A stretch of 64,000 bases of DNA from Parathalassolituus penaei (GCF_026626885.1 NZ_JAPNOA010000018.1:173665-237664), one strand, 5' to 3'. Positions 49,131 through 59,518 are shown, numbered from the stretch's first letter. Notes: generated by a model not told the origin, from the letters alone. Made by a program: numbers and translations.

Positions 49131-49603
49131 TGTTGAAGTTGTTGTTTGTCTGTACCCATAACCGTTGTCGCAGCATCACCGCTGAAGCGGTCGCCCGCCA
49201 TGCCGGTGCTGGTGTGCTGGATGTGCGCAGTGCTGGTAGCCAGCCTGCTGGTGTGGTGTATCCGGGAACGCTGGTGGCGCTGCAACGCCATGGTATGAGC
49301 ACCGATAACCTGATCAGCCAGTCCTGGGATGAGTTCGAAGAATTTGCGCCGGATTTTGTGATCACCGTGTGTGACAGCGCTGCCGCCGAAAGCTGCCCTG
49401 TATGGATGGGCGCTGGCAGCAAGGTGCACTGGGGGCTGGCCGATCCATCCAAACTGCCTGCGGGCGCAGAGCAGGATGCCGCTTTTGATCGTCTGATCGG
49501 CATTCTGGAAAACCGTATCCAGCGCCTGTGTGACGGTTTGCCTGCCTGTGTGGATCAGGCGGCTCGCAAGTCCCTGTTGCAATCCTTGGTGGAGCCAGCC
49601 TGA
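49130..49603 (+). CDS. arsC: Arsenate reductase (thioredoxin-coupled, LMW-phosphatase type)
   Basis: A 157-residue reductase of the low-molecular-weight tyrosine phosphatase fold. The P-loop reads VCTHNRCRS near residue 8 (CX5R), and [14 protein letters not shown] supplies the further Cys used in the disulfide relay. It reduces arsenate to arsenite for export. ATG 49130 follows GGAGG and overlaps the arsR stop; TGATG joins it to acr3. Confidence 0.88.
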   Translation: MLKLLFVCTHNRCRSITAEAVARHAGAGVLDVRSAGSQPAGVVYPGTLVALQRHGMSTDNLISQSWDEFEEFAPDFVITVCDSAAAESCPVWMGAGSKVHWGLADPSKLPAGAEQDAAFDRLIGILENRIQRLCDGLPACVDQAARKSLLQSLVEPA

Positions 49604-50613
49604 TGGGTATTTTTGAGCGTTTTCTGACCCTGTGGGTGGGTGCCGGTATCGTTGCCGGTGTGGCTCTGGGGTTACTGTTTCCGGGTCTGTTTGCGGCGCT
49701 GGCCGGGTTTGAAGTGGCGCATGTGAATCTGGTGGTGGCCGTACTGATCTGGCTGATGATCTATCCGATGATGATCCAGATCGAGTTCTCGGCCATACGC
49801 GATGTGGGCCGCAAACCGCGCGGTCTGATGCTGACGTTGGTGATCAACTGGCTGATCAAGCCATTCAGCATGGCGCTGCTGGGCTGGCTGTTTTTCCGCG
49901 TACTGTTTGCCGATCTGGTTGACCCGCAAACCGCTGGAGAATACATCGCCGGTATGATCCTGCTGGGTGTGGCGCCTTGTACGGCGATGGTGTTTGTCTG
50001 GAGCCAGCTGACCAAAGGTGATCCTAACTACACCTTGGTACAGGTGTCGGTGAACGACCTGATTATGGTGGTGGCATTTGCACCGCTGACCGCACTGTTG
50101 CTGGGTGTATCCGACGTTGAAGTGCCGTGGGGCACTCTGCTGCTGTCGGTGGTGTTGTACGTGGTGCTGCCATTAATCGCCGGTTATCTGACCCGCAAAC
50201 AGCTGAGCCGTAAGGGCCCGCAGGCGGTTACTGAACTGGTGAGCACGCTCAAGCCCTGGTCGATTGGTGGTCTGATCTTGACCGTGGTGATCCTGTTTGC
50301 GCTGCAAGCCAACGCCATTGTTGAGCGTCCGTTCGATATCCTGCTGATTGCGATTCCGTTGATTCTGCAAACCTACGGCATTTTTGCTCTGGGTTACTGG
50401 GCGGCCCGCAAGATGAAACTGGAACACAACATTGCCGCACCGGCCTGCATGATTGGCACCAGTAACTTTTTTGAGCTGGCGGTCGCGGTGGCGATTTCCC
50501 TGTTTGGCCTGCATTCCGGTGCTGCGCTGGCGACGGTGGTGGGTGTGCTGGTGGAAGTTCCGGTGATGCTGACTCTGGTGGCGTTCGCCAACCGTACCCG
50601 TCACTGGTTCTGA
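49603..50613 (+). CDS. acr3: ACR3-family arsenite efflux transporter
   Basis: A 336-residue inner-membrane arsenite exporter with about ten membrane segments. The conserved Cys of the fourth segment is in [14 protein letters not shown] near residue 126, and [19 protein letters not shown] is the other hallmark. It works with ArsC upstream and is translationally coupled to it (TGATG). Confidence 0.95.
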   Translation: MGIFERFLTLWVGAGIVAGVALGLLFPGLFAALAGFEVAHVNLVVAVLIWLMIYPMMIQIEFSAIRDVGRKPRGLMLTLVINWLIKPFSMALLGWLFFRVLFADLVDPQTAGEYIAGMILLGVAPCTAMVFVWSQLTKGDPNYTLVQVSVNDLIMVVAFAPLTALLLGVSDVEVPWGTLLLSVVLYVVLPLIAGYLTRKQLSRKGPQAVTELVSTLKPWSIGGLILTVVILFALQANAIVERPFDILLIAIPLILQTYGIFALGYWAARKMKLEHNIAAPACMIGTSNFFELAVAVAISLFGLHSGAALATVVGVLVEVPVMLTLVAFANRTRHWF

Positions 50614-50623
50614 GGAGTTGTCT

Positions 50624-51358
50624 GTGAATCCTGCTGATCTGGTCAATACTTCTGACTTGCCAAACATCGATTCTGAACTGTTTCAGGTGCCGTCGGTAGA
50701 GGCCTTGTTTGCCACCGCCGCCAGCACACACAAGCCGCGCATCCTGATTCTGTACGGATCGTTGCGCAGTCGTTCGTTCAGCCGTCTGTTGAGCGAAGAA
50801 GCCGCGCGCCTGTTGCAGGCCATGGGGGCGGAAACCCGCACCTTTAATCCGTCGGGATTACCTTTGCCAGACGACAGCGAAGCCGATCACCCCAAAGTCG
50901 TCGAGCTGCGTGAGCTGGTGAACTGGTGTGAAGGTATGGTCTGGTGCTCGCCTGAGCGTCACGGAGCCATGACGGCGGTGATGAAAGCCCAGATCGACTG
51001 GATTCCGCTGTCGAGTGGAGCCATTCGCCCGACTCAGGGCAAAACCCTGGCGGTGATGCAGGTCTGTGGTGGTTCGCAGTCGTTTAACGTAGTGAACCAG
51101 TTGCGGGTATTGGGACGCTGGATGCGGATGCTGACCATCCCCAACCAGTCGTCGGTGCCAAAAGCCTGGCTGGAGTTCGACGACAACGATCGTATGAAGG
51201 CGTCCAGTTATTACGATCGGGTGGTGGATGTAATGGAAGAACTCATGCAGTTCACTTACCTCGTGCGCGATCGACAGGATGTGCTGATGAACCGTTATTC
51301 CGAGCGCAAGGAAAGTGCCGAGCAACTCAGCCAGCGGGTCGCTCAGCGTAATCTGTAA
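50624..51358 (+). CDS. arsH: ArsH organoarsenical oxidase (flavoprotein)
   Basis: A 244-residue NADPH-FMN reductase-fold protein. [20 protein letters not shown] is the FMN phosphate loop, and [20 protein letters not shown] is the ArsH signature. ArsH oxidises trivalent organoarsenicals. GTG 50624 is preferred to TTG 50618 because GAGGAG lies 6 bp upstream. It is the last gene of the ars operon. Confidence 0.93.
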   Translation: MNPADLVNTSDLPNIDSELFQVPSVEALFATAASTHKPRILILYGSLRSRSFSRLLSEEAARLLQAMGAETRTFNPSGLPLPDDSEADHPKVVELRELVNWCEGMVWCSPERHGAMTAVMKAQIDWIPLSSGAIRPTQGKTLAVMQVCGGSQSFNVVNQLRVLGRWMRMLTIPNQSSVPKAWLEFDDNDRMKASSYYDRVVDVMEELMQFTYLVRDRQDVLMNRYSERKESAEQLSQRVAQRNL

Positions 51359-51384
51359 GAGCCAATACTGATCCAGCCCGTGCA

Positions 51385-51408
51385 AACCCCGGTCGTCAGG
51401 CCGGGGTT
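51385..51408 (+). terminator. Hairpin after the ars operon
   Basis: AACCCCGG pairs with CCGGGGTT around an 8-base loop, 26 bp after the arsH stop. No T-tract follows, so intrinsic termination is doubtful. Confidence 0.4.
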
Positions 51409-51484
51409 ACTGGTCTGACTGGCGCCCAGCCAGTAAACTGCTGATTGCAGAAATGACCACCCTCATTGGAAAACTGTTCCATTT

Positions 51485-52246
51485 ATGAACACACCCCTGG
51501 ATTTGAACGACATCATCGGTTGGCACAACTGGGCCGGGCTTGGCTGGTTTATGCTGTGCTGGATCAGTTACAGCAAGTTCGCCAAATACATGGCCAAACG
51601 CACCGCCTCCTTGTCATCGGTAATGCACGTACACCGTATCAACTGGATGCGCCGTATGCTCAACCGCGAAGTACGGGTAGGGGATGCCGCACTGCTGGCC
51701 AACGTTGAACGTAACGCCAACTTTTTTGCCTCGTCCTGTGTACTGGTGCTGGCGGGTTTGCTGACCGCGATTACCGCCGCCCAGGAGATTCAGGACATGG
51801 TGTCGCGGGTGTCGTTTGCCACTCCCGACACGCTGGTGGCCACCGAGTTAAAAGTCGCGGTGATGATCTGCGTGTTTATCTACGCGTTTTTTATGTTCAC
51901 CTGGTCCATGCGCCAGTTCGGATTTGCTGCTGTGCTGATGGGCGCTGCACCGTTCCCGAATGACAACTCGGTGACCGCCGCTGAACGTCGCAGCTTTGCG
52001 ATTTTTGGTGCCAAGGTGATTGATGAAGCCAGCCACAGTTACAACTACGGTTTACGCTCCTTCTATTTCTCGTTGGCCCTGTTGTTCTGGTTTGTGAACG
52101 TTTGGGTATTCATGATTGCCGCCGCCGTGGTGGTTGGCATTCTGTATGAACGCGAATTCCTGTCGTCATCGCTGAAGTCGCTGAAAAAGGTCGAAAACGT
52201 TGGCGACAAACTCAGCAAGAACGACATCGAACTGTCCCATTATTAA
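51485..52246 (+). CDS. DUF599 family membrane protein
   Basis: A 253-residue inner-membrane protein with about four hydrophobic segments (WAGLGWFMLCWISY, FASSCVLVLAGLLTAI, VAVMICVFIYAFFMFTW, and FSLALLFWFVNVWVFMIAAA). The conserved DUF599 region includes MHVHRINWMRRML and ERRSFAIFGAKVIDEASHSYNYGLR. Function unknown. It precedes the FKBP gene by 9 bp and is probably cotranscribed. Confidence 0.83.
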   Translation: MNTPLDLNDIIGWHNWAGLGWFMLCWISYSKFAKYMAKRTASLSSVMHVHRINWMRRMLNREVRVGDAALLANVERNANFFASSCVLVLAGLLTAITAAQEIQDMVSRVSFATPDTLVATELKVAVMICVFIYAFFMFTWSMRQFGFAAVLMGAAPFPNDNSVTAAERRSFAIFGAKVIDEASHSYNYGLRSFYFSLALLFWFVNVWVFMIAAAVVVGILYEREFLSSSLKSLKKVENVGDKLSKNDIELSHY

Positions 52247-52255
52247 GGAACCCTC

Positions 52256-52732
52256 ATGCTCGATATCATCCTGATTATTGTGGTCGCCGGCCTGCTGGGC
52301 TGGGCCATGCGCCGTGCCGGTGTTGGCAGCAAAGGCGCGGAAGAAAACCGCAGTGCGGGTAATCTGTTTCTGGAACAGAACAAGACCGAAGCAGGCGTAG
52401 AGTGCAGCAGCAGTGGCCTGCAGTGGAAAGTTCTGCAGCCGGGCACTGGTACCCGTCATCCGACCGCCAAAAGCAAGGTCCGTGTGCATTACCACGGTAC
52501 CCTCACTAACGGCAAAGTGTTCGACAGCTCGGTTGAACGTAACGATCCGATCAGCTTCCGCCTGAATCAGGTGATTCCGGGTTGGACCGAAGGGGTTCAG
52601 CTGATGGTCGAAGGCGAAAAGCGTCGCCTGTTTATTGCCCCGGATCTCGGTTACGGCAACCACCGTGCCGGTGATATTCCACCGGGCTCGGTGCTGATCT
52701 TTGATGTCGAACTGCTCGCCATCGAAGACTGA
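52256..52732 (+). CDS. FKBP-type peptidyl-prolyl isomerase, membrane anchored
   Basis: A 158-residue protein with an N-terminal membrane helix (MLDIILIIVVAGLLGWAM) and an FKBP domain from about residue 50. The FKBP landmarks are VRVHYHGTLTNGKVFDSSVE, VIPGWTEGVQLM and LGYGN...IPPGSVLIFDVELL. The helix should keep it at the inner membrane. A strong terminator follows. Confidence 0.9.
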   Translation: MLDIILIIVVAGLLGWAMRRAGVGSKGAEENRSAGNLFLEQNKTEAGVECSSSGLQWKVLQPGTGTRHPTAKSKVRVHYHGTLTNGKVFDSSVERNDPISFRLNQVIPGWTEGVQLMVEGEKRRLFIAPDLGYGNHRAGDIPPGSVLIFDVELLAIED

Positions 52733-52750
52733 TTCCGCTTGAATAACACA

Positions 52751-52780
52751 GGCCGCTGTAAATCAGCGGCCTTTGTTTTT
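52751..52780 (+). terminator. Rho-independent terminator after the FKBP gene
   Basis: GGCCGCTG pairs with CAGCGGCC around TAAAT, followed by TTTGTTTTT. Confidence 0.9.
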
Positions 52781-52909
52781 GTGCTACTCATGCCAATCTT
52801 GTTGCGTTTTATATGGAACAGTTGGTTCACGTTTTTGCCCATCACCCTGTGGTAGCCTCGCAGTCCTGTCGCATCACCCGCTATCGTTTGCTGATCAGGG
52901 ACTCACACC

Positions 52910-53950
52910 ATGACCTTACAGAATCTGCTGGGAATTGAACTGCCGATTATTCAGGCGCCGATGGCCGGGGCACAGGGCAGTGCCATGGCCATTGCGGTGT
53001 CCAACGCCGGAGGGCTAGGGTCCTTGCCCTGTGCCATGCTGACGCCAGATGCCTTGCGCACCGAATTGCTGGCTATCAAGGCCGCAACCCGTAAACCCTG
53101 GAACGTAAATTTTTTCTGCCATACACCACCCGAGCTGAACCTCCAGCGTGAGAAAGCCTGGCGTATGGCCTTGTTGCCCTATTTCCGTGAGTTCGGGGTC
53201 GATCCCAACAAGATTCCGGTAGGTGCTGGACGTGCGCCGTTTACCGAAGAACTGGCCGATATTCTTGAGGAATTTCATCCGCCGGTGGTGAGTTTCCATT
53301 TTGGTTTGCCGGAATCCCGCTTGTTGCGGCGGGTGAAATCGTGGGGGACGGTGATCCTGTCGTCGGCGACCACGGTTGAAGAAGCGCTCTGGTTGCAAGA
53401 GGCCGGTGTGGATGCGGTGATTGCCCAGGGCGTGGAAGCCGGTGGTCATCGCGGTATGTTTCTGACCGATGACCTGCTGACCCAGACTGGCACTCTGGCC
53501 TTGTTGTCACAGATTCGCCAGCGCGTGACGATTCCGGTAATTGCCGCCGGTGGTATTGCCCATGCTGGAAGTGTGCAGGCGGTGTTGGCCGCCGGTGCGG
53601 TGGCCGCCCAGATTGGCACAGCCTATCTGTTATGTCCGGAAGCCTCGATTACCGATTTGCACCGTCAGGCGTTACAAAGCGATGCTGCGCGTATCACCGC
53701 CCTCACCAATCTGTACAGCGGCCGTCCGGCACGGGGAATTGTGAATCGTCTGATGCGCGAGCTGGGGCCAATCAGCACCAAGGCACCGGAGTTTCCGCTG
53801 GCAACCGCCGCGATTGCACCACTGCGGGCGGCGGCAGAAGCCAAAGGTATCCATGATTTTTCACCCCTGTGGTCCGGACAGGACAGTACGGGCTGCAAGG
53901 CCATTCCGGCAGCGCTGTTGACCCGTGAATTGGCTGGCCTGACAAGGTGA
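52910..53950 (+). CDS. Nitronate monooxygenase-family protein
   Basis: A 346-residue FMN TIM-barrel protein of the NMO / 2-nitropropane dioxygenase family. It opens LGIELPIIQAPMAG, has AVSNAGGLGSL, and near residue 175 the motif AQGVEAGGHRG, with IPVIAAGGIA and GAVAAQIGTAYLLCPEA for flavin binding. It oxidises nitronates such as propionate-3-nitronate or related enolates; the physiological substrate is not known. It stands alone between terminator and lipoprotein gene. Confidence 0.85.
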   Translation: MTLQNLLGIELPIIQAPMAGAQGSAMAIAVSNAGGLGSLPCAMLTPDALRTELLAIKAATRKPWNVNFFCHTPPELNLQREKAWRMALLPYFREFGVDPNKIPVGAGRAPFTEELADILEEFHPPVVSFHFGLPESRLLRRVKSWGTVILSSATTVEEALWLQEAGVDAVIAQGVEAGGHRGMFLTDDLLTQTGTLALLSQIRQRVTIPVIAAGGIAHAGSVQAVLAAGAVAAQIGTAYLLCPEASITDLHRQALQSDAARITALTNLYSGRPARGIVNRLMRELGPISTKAPEFPLATAAIAPLRAAAEAKGIHDFSPLWSGQDSTGCKAIPAALLTRELAGLTR

Positions 53951-54064
53951 CAAACATGGCCACTTGTTGGCTTGCCTTATGACTGTTAGGGTCTTTACTG
54001 TTGGTGGATCAGCGGGTGCTGATCCTTGTATTCAGAGTTATGGTGGGATCGAAAGGAGTCGAGT

Positions 54065-55030
54065 ATGAAATACCGGTCTTGTGCCATTCTGGCGGCAGTG
54101 GTTCTGAGCCAGTTGCTGACGGCCTGTGATGAATCCAACGCGGAGGCCGATGCTCCTGCTGCCAGTGCGACCTCCACCAGTGCGGCCTCTACCAGTGCGA
54201 CTGGGGAAGCGCTTGTCAGCACCAGCAAACCGCTGGCGCAGCAGATCGAATCCTTGCCGAACACCGCCCCGGTTGCCGGGCAGTGTGCCGGGTGGCAACG
54301 GGATCTGGCCACTGGCTCGCATCAATACGAAGTTGAAGCCTGCCTGCGTCAGAAAGCACTGAATGATCGTGCGGCAGCCGTGGCTGATGCCATGCAGATG
54401 AGCAACTGGATTATCCGTAACAGCCATACGTCTGATCTCAAGGATGTGCTGGTCGCACTGATCAAATATCCCGCTGAGGGCAGCCTCGAAAAACACCTGC
54501 GTGATCTGTCGTTGTTGCCGAATGCTCCTGACGAAGAAGACGTCAGTACCAGCATTACCGCTGCTGAATATCTGATGGAGATGGGCAATGTCTACTGGTT
54601 TGATACCGAAACCGGCTCCTTTCCGAACCAACACGATTATCTGCTGACCGAAATTGCTGCACTCAGTGATTTGCCTGCGCTGCGGTTTACCGAAATTCCT
54701 CCCGCCGAAGGCCAGGATGATCAGCCGTATCGTTTACAGGCCGTATGGGAAGACAAGTCGTGGCAGCGCGATGCCGAAAATCTCGGCGACTGGTACGACG
54801 TTGAAACCGTGTTGTCATTGTTGAACCAGATTGCCCTTGATCTGGACGCCAGTAGCCGGTTCGTTTATCTGCCAACGGGCGATCAGACCGCTGCGGTATG
54901 GGTGGTCGATCAGGAAAAACTGGCGCAGTTGCTCACCGAAGGTCTGCTCACCGACAGTGGTGCCATGCGCTCCACGCTGGCGGGCAAGAATTTCGAGCAA
55001 GCCTTTCGCGAAGCGGCGACCGCTGAATAA
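54065..55030 (+). CDS. Lipoprotein of unknown function
   Basis: A 321-residue protein with a lipoprotein signal ending LLTAC (Cys about 21), so it is anchored in a membrane facing the periplasm. A low-complexity Ala/Ser/Thr linker (SATSTSAASTSATG) follows, then an acidic globular domain that I do not recognise. AAGGAG supports ATG 54065. The second lipoprotein gene follows about 130 bp downstream. Hairpin-forming bases (ACGTCAG/CTGACGT) lie in that gap. Confidence 0.75.
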   Translation: MKYRSCAILAAVVLSQLLTACDESNAEADAPAASATSTSAASTSATGEALVSTSKPLAQQIESLPNTAPVAGQCAGWQRDLATGSHQYEVEACLRQKALNDRAAAVADAMQMSNWIIRNSHTSDLKDVLVALIKYPAEGSLEKHLRDLSLLPNAPDEEDVSTSITAAEYLMEMGNVYWFDTETGSFPNQHDYLLTEIAALSDLPALRFTEIPPAEGQDDQPYRLQAVWEDKSWQRDAENLGDWYDVETVLSLLNQIALDLDASSRFVYLPTGDQTAAVWVVDQEKLAQLLTEGLLTDSGAMRSTLAGKNFEQAFREAATAE

Positions 55031-55162
55031 TCAATACGTCAGCGCGCAGAGTGCTCGCCGCGTCGTTCTGACGTAAAGTGCACGCTGTTTGGCCAACGTC
55101 CGAGGCGCTTTCATGAATGACAGCGCTTGAGGCGTGGCGAGTATTGAAGAATGGAGCGAATC

Positions 55163-55735
55163 GTGAAGTTTCTGAAAGCAATGGTTCTGATGTGTGTGGT
55201 GGCCGTTCTGGGCGGTTGCCAGACGGCCCCCGGCAATCCTGATGGCGGCAAGCCGAACGCCCCGAGCGGGATGTCATGGTACAAGGCCAATAATGGTGTT
55301 GGTGAATTCCTGCGCCCGAACGGCTGGTACATCAAGGAGCAGTCGCAGAACTTCACCAACTCGCTGTATATCTCGAAAGAAAACATTGAGACCAACGGCC
55401 GTTTCCTGACCGGCCTCACCGTAAACCGTTATGGCGACTGGGAAGTGTCGCGCAAACAGAAACCCTCGGAATCAGCCAAGGAAATGGCGGGCAAGTTTGC
55501 TTCGACCGGCAACGTGTTGTTAAACCGGGTAATGGCCGGTGACGGTTATGTGATGTACGCCGTACGGGTGGCCTCGGACAATAATGGCGTTAAAACCACC
55601 GCCCATTATCTGGTGGCTGGTATGGACCAGCAGGACGTCCTGTACATGATGGTGGCCGAAGCTCCAACCGCTGAGTGGGATGCCAACGTCAAATTCCTCG
55701 GCCCTATGATGGATGTTTTTTACCCGCAACTGTGA
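55163..55735 (+). CDS. Second lipoprotein of unknown function
   Basis: A 190-residue protein with lipobox VLGGC at about residue 19-20 and a globular part with WYKANNGVGEFLRPNGWY and a long helix, PSESAKEMAGKFASTGNV. GTG 55163 with GGAG 6 bp upstream gives a compact signal peptide; ATG 55151 would add four residues. No catalytic motif is seen. It may be exported with the preceding lipoprotein. Confidence 0.72.
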   Translation: MKFLKAMVLMCVVAVLGGCQTAPGNPDGGKPNAPSGMSWYKANNGVGEFLRPNGWYIKEQSQNFTNSLYISKENIETNGRFLTGLTVNRYGDWEVSRKQKPSESAKEMAGKFASTGNVLLNRVMAGDGYVMYAVRVASDNNGVKTTAHYLVAGMDQQDVLYMMVAEAPTAEWDANVKFLGPMMDVFYPQL

Positions 55736-55809
55736 TGTGTCGCTCGGCAATCAACGGCGCTTGGCAATCAACGGCGCTCAGCCACGTCTGATGCCAATAA
55801 CGGCCCTGT

Positions 55810-57693
55810 TCAGCCGTAACACACGCGGTTGCGACCGTTGTGTTTGGCATCGTACAGGGCCTTGTCGACTGACTTCAGCAGCTCGTCGGCACCACTGTCG
55901 GGACGACAGGTAAACACGCCAATACTCTGGGTTACATGCAGGATTTTGTCTTCGTAACGACAGCCTCGTTTCTCGATGTTCTGGCGCAGGGTTTCGGCCA
56001 GCTCATGGGCATCGGCATTGGCAATGCCCGGAATCAGCGCCACAAACTCCTCACCGCCATAACGGGCGATAATCTGGGCATGGTTTCTCAGGGTTTCCTG
56101 CCATTCTGCGGCTACCATCATCAGGCAGGCATCGCCCGCGCTGTGACCGTGCTCGTCGTTCAGGAGTTTGAAGTGATCAATGTCACCCATAAACACCGTC
56201 AGCGGCCAGCCGTTCTGGCGGGCGGCGTTTAGCGCCAGCGACAGGGTTTCATCGAGGTGACGGCGATTGGCCAACCCGGTCAGGCTGTCGACCTTGCTGC
56301 GGGTATCGAGGGCAATATTGAGGGTTTCGAGCTGCGCCAGTGCCAGGCGTAATTCGCGGGTACGGCGTTCAACCTGATCTTCCAGATGGTTTTTGGCTTC
56401 GCGTTCCACCTTGAAGGCCAGCTCGCGGGCTTCGGCGGCTTCCTGCAGATATTGCACGGCCAGATTCTGGGCCTGTTCTTTCTGGCTGCGTTCGCGGTTG
56501 ATGCGTTCGGCCTGCGCAAACGAAAACAGTACTGTTTCCAGTGCAATTCCAACGTTCTGGAGCGCAAAGTGCCAGGTCTGAATCTGGTACACGCCAATCA
56601 ATCCGAGAATGGCCACCATGCTGGAAATGTTAAACAGCATCCAGCCTGCGGCCAGAAATAATCCCGACGGGTTACCACGCCGCCAGGCCGCAATCCCCAA
56701 CGTGACCAGCAATGGGATGGTGAATAACGCCAGGATATCCCACCCCCGAATACTGACTTCCGGATGCGGCCCGAGCTGCAGAATGGCCAGTATTAAGAAG
56801 CACCAGACCAACATTCTGGTGATCTCAGACCACTTATTGTGCCAGCTACCCACCTGCAGAATCTGGCGGAAAAACTGGACTGTCAGCGCCAGCGAGAAAC
56901 AGGCAACAAAACCGATCAGATGACCTTTGGCCCAGATGGCTTCACCCCATAACAACGCTCGCCCAACGCCATTAATGGTCATCGCGTAGCCAATGGTGCT
57001 GGCAACGTAGGCCGAGTACCAGAAATACACACCATCACGCAGCAGTGTGCCTAGCACAATGTTGTACAGCATCATCACCACCAGAATGCCGATATAGGCA
57101 CCGGTCAGGGCCAGCTGATAACTGTTGTGATTCATGTAATCGGCAGGAGTGCGCACCGACATGGGAATGGCGACCTTGCCCTCGGTGGTCAGGCGCATAT
57201 ACAGCTCCAGCTGCTGATCCCCAGGACGGGCCAGTTCAAACACAGATGACAGGGTCGGGCCGGTGACGTCGGTACTGATAACAGGCAAGGGCTCACACTG
57301 GTTACCCTGGCAGCGATACAGCTCCATCCGGGTGTAGAAGGGCCAGTTAAACGCCAGCCAGCGGGGTTCGGTCAGTACCGAATCCCAATCGATGGCCAGA
57401 TAAAACCACAAGGGTTTACCGTATTCATTCTGGATGGCAGCAGCCTGGGTAATCGGCAACCAGCCGCTGGCATCCGGAGTCGATTCCAGATGTTGATGGC
57501 GTACCTGGCTGATATCGAGTTCAGCCGCGTTAACCGTCAGTACCTGCTGGATACTGATCTGGTCGTTATGGGTGGTGGACTGCAGCGCATAGGGCCGGGT
57601 TGCAAAAACAGCAGGCAAGTCGGCCGACGCCGGGGTTGTCCCCAGTGTCAGGAAAATTGCCAGCACGAACCCGATGCTAGTCAGCCAGCGCAT
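55810..57693 (-). CDS. 7TM diguanylate cyclase (7TMR-DISM, GGDEF)
   Basis: A 627-residue membrane sensor that makes cyclic di-GMP. A signal peptide is followed by a periplasmic 7TMR-DISM extracellular domain (to about residue 175), seven membrane segments (about 190-380), a coiled coil rich in Glu and Arg, and a GGDEF domain ending the protein. The active-site loop is ARYGGEEFVALIPG; the segment SLTGLANRRHLDE opens the domain. ATG 57693 gives the signal peptide its usual length; TTG 57720 is less likely. The signal is unknown. Confidence 0.9.
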   Translation of the reverse strand: MRWLTSIGFVLAIFLTLGTTPASADLPAVFATRPYALQSTTHNDQISIQQVLTVNAAELDISQVRHQHLESTPDASGWLPITQAAAIQNEYGKPLWFYLAIDWDSVLTEPRWLAFNWPFYTRMELYRCQGNQCEPLPVISTDVTGPTLSSVFELARPGDQQLELYMRLTTEGKVAIPMSVRTPADYMNHNSYQLALTGAYIGILVVMMLYNIVLGTLLRDGVYFWYSAYVASTIGYAMTINGVGRALLWGEAIWAKGHLIGFVACFSLALTVQFFRQILQVGSWHNKWSEITRMLVWCFLILAILQLGPHPEVSIRGWDILALFTIPLLVTLGIAAWRRGNPSGLFLAAGWMLFNISSMVAILGLIGVYQIQTWHFALQNVGIALETVLFSFAQAERINRERSQKEQAQNLAVQYLQEAAEARELAFKVEREAKNHLEDQVERRTRELRLALAQLETLNIALDTRSKVDSLTGLANRRHLDETLSLALNAARQNGWPLTVFMGDIDHFKLLNDEHGHSAGDACLMMVAAEWQETLRNHAQIIARYGGEEFVALIPGIANADAHELAETLRQNIEKRGCRYEDKILHVTQSIGVFTCRPDSGADELLKSVDKALYDAKHNGRNRVCYG

Positions 57694-57970
57694 GTCGCCA
57701 ACGGTTGTGGGTAGAACCAATTAATGTCCTTACCTTTTATTGTACCTGCTTGAAGCGTAGCCGCTCTGCTACATCCTCGCTTGGTTATGCTTAACCCGCC
57801 AGAACGGATTGGCGGGCATCCGGCAACTGGCACATATTGATGAACGATTGTTAAAACCCACAAGTGGTTGCTGGTGGGCCCAATATCGATACTGGCGGCA
57901 GACGTATCGGCCTTGTGATGGCAAGATGCAGCCAGTGTTTAATCCGTCAATAAACGAGTGAGGCGCCCGT

Positions 57971-58312
57971 ATGGCATCTGCAAACAAATCTTTCCGTCTG
58001 GCCAGTGAAGACATGCAGCCGTTGGCAACCGGCCACGGTTCCTGTTTCGCTACCGACATGATTACCGTAGATGGCCTGCCGGTGCGGTTTATGTTTCGTG
58101 AGGAGCCGGATAACGAATCCGACAGCGGCTGGCGTTTTATGTCTGGCTACGAGTCTGAGGACTATATGGATCAGCCCGACAACATGGCGATTTACGATGT
58201 GAACACCATCGCCAACTACGACCCGACCATTGTGCCGATGCTGGCGGCTCCGGTGGGGTCTGCTTTCGAAAAACCGGATGTGGATGGGCCGTTCATCGAG
58301 CTGGCCGAGTAA
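57971..58312 (+). CDS. DUF2185 domain protein
   Basis: A 113-residue soluble protein with the DUF2185 pattern: GHGSCFATDMITVDGLPVRF, then WRFMSGYESEDYMDQPDNM and NTIANYDPTIVP. Proteins with this domain have been suggested to act as immunity proteins in other species, but no toxin gene is near. It stands alone. Function uncertain. Confidence 0.75.
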   Translation: MASANKSFRLASEDMQPLATGHGSCFATDMITVDGLPVRFMFREEPDNESDSGWRFMSGYESEDYMDQPDNMAIYDVNTIANYDPTIVPMLAAPVGSAFEKPDVDGPFIELAE

Positions 58313-58538
58313 TCGTTACCGCCATGCGGGCGGTATCTGTCGCCCGCACTTCATGCTTTTCTGTTGGTTTGCAGGTCTTTTGGTCGTTCGGATTGTTCTA
58401 CCTGTCTGGTCAGTCAGGTTACCTGTAACAGCTGACTGAAATTTGCCCTAACGGGTGTCTGGCAAATCGGGCAGTCCGCTGTGTATCATGCGCGCCTTTT
58501 CATTCCGATCACCATTGTGTGAAGGCAAGTGAGTAACG

Positions 58539-58916
58539 GTGCGAACGTTTAACTGGGTTACCGGCTGGCTGGGTACAGGCCCCAAAGCACCGCCGGTTCT
58601 GGACGACATCATTCTGACCGAGCGGGTATGGGACCCCGAGCTGGAAATGGATCTTCTGCCGGTACTGGACGATGTGATTCTGATGGAGCTGGTGCCTGAT
58701 CATGCTGATATTCCGACGGTAGCGGCGGCTGTGCCTGAAGCACCGGAAACGCCGTTAGCTCCAGAAGAGCCGGTAACAGCGGAAAATCTGGAACTGCTGG
58801 AAATCGTGCCGGTATCCGAACTCACCAACGAACAGTTTTACGCCAGTGGCCTGTTTCAGGCCGACAACCATCGTCAACCCGACTGGCCACCGTTTGCGGC
58901 GGAAGACTTCGACTGA
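58539..58916 (+). CDS. Acidic protein with internal repeat
   Basis: A 125-residue, very acidic, proline-rich protein. It contains two related units, PPVLDDIILTERVWDPELEM and LPVLDDVILMELVPDHADI, near residues 18-58, followed by a Pro/Ala/Glu stretch and a C-terminal part rich in Asp and Phe. No known domain. The start is GTG; its ribosome site is poor. It could be an adaptor or a protein-binding tail; I cannot assign a function. Confidence 0.5.
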   Translation: MRTFNWVTGWLGTGPKAPPVLDDIILTERVWDPELEMDLLPVLDDVILMELVPDHADIPTVAAAVPEAPETPLAPEEPVTAENLELLEIVPVSELTNEQFYASGLFQADNHRQPDWPPFAAEDFD

Positions 58917-59002
58917 ACCCGATTTGGCCCCACCGCGATGATCAGCGACAATAGTCACCGTTGATGATCGAACCGAAGAAACAAGCGAGTGATGTGGGTG
59001 AT

Positions 59003-59518
59003 ATGAGTCAGTCCAGAACGGTGAACTACCTGAGTGGCTACAGTGCACAGGTCCAGCAGCAGGTGCAGTCGTTGCTGGACGACAACAAGACCGGGCCATG
59101 GTTACTGAAAAAATACCCGTCGGTACACGAACTGGGTTCCGAAAAAGCCCTGTACGAGTACGCCCAGGACATCAAGAACGATTTTATGCGCAGCTCACCG
59201 CCGATCAGCAAGGTGATCTACGACGACAAGATCCACGTCATCAATAACGCGCTTGGCCTGCACACCTACGTTTCGCGGGTGCAGGGCAACAAGTTAAAAG
59301 CCAAAAACGAAGTCCGCATTTCATCCCTGTTTCGCAAGGTTCCGGAACCCATGTTACGCATGATTCTGGTTCACGAGCTGGCGCACCTGCGCGAAAAAGA
59401 ACACGACAAGGCGTTTTACAAACTCTGTTGTTATATGGAGCCGGACTATCACCAGCTGGAGTTCGACCTGCGCCTGTACCTTTGTCATCGTGATCGTTAC
59501 GGTGATCTCTGGCGCTGA
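59003..59518 (+). CDS. YgjP-like M48-type metallopeptidase
   Basis: A 171-residue protein with the zinc motif HELAHLREKEHDKAFYKL near residue 126 (HExxH and a third His) and EPDYHQLEFDLRLYL at the end, as in YgjP/WLM-related proteins. The start is uncertain; ATG 59003 is used, but ATG 58964 is possible. A terminator follows. Role unknown; relatives are annotated as YgjP-like hydrolases. Confidence 0.75.
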   Translation: MSQSRTVNYLSGYSAQVQQQVQSLLDDNKTGPWLLKKYPSVHELGSEKALYEYAQDIKNDFMRSSPPISKVIYDDKIHVINNALGLHTYVSRVQGNKLKAKNEVRISSLFRKVPEPMLRMILVHELAHLREKEHDKAFYKLCCYMEPDYHQLEFDLRLYLCHRDRYGDLWR

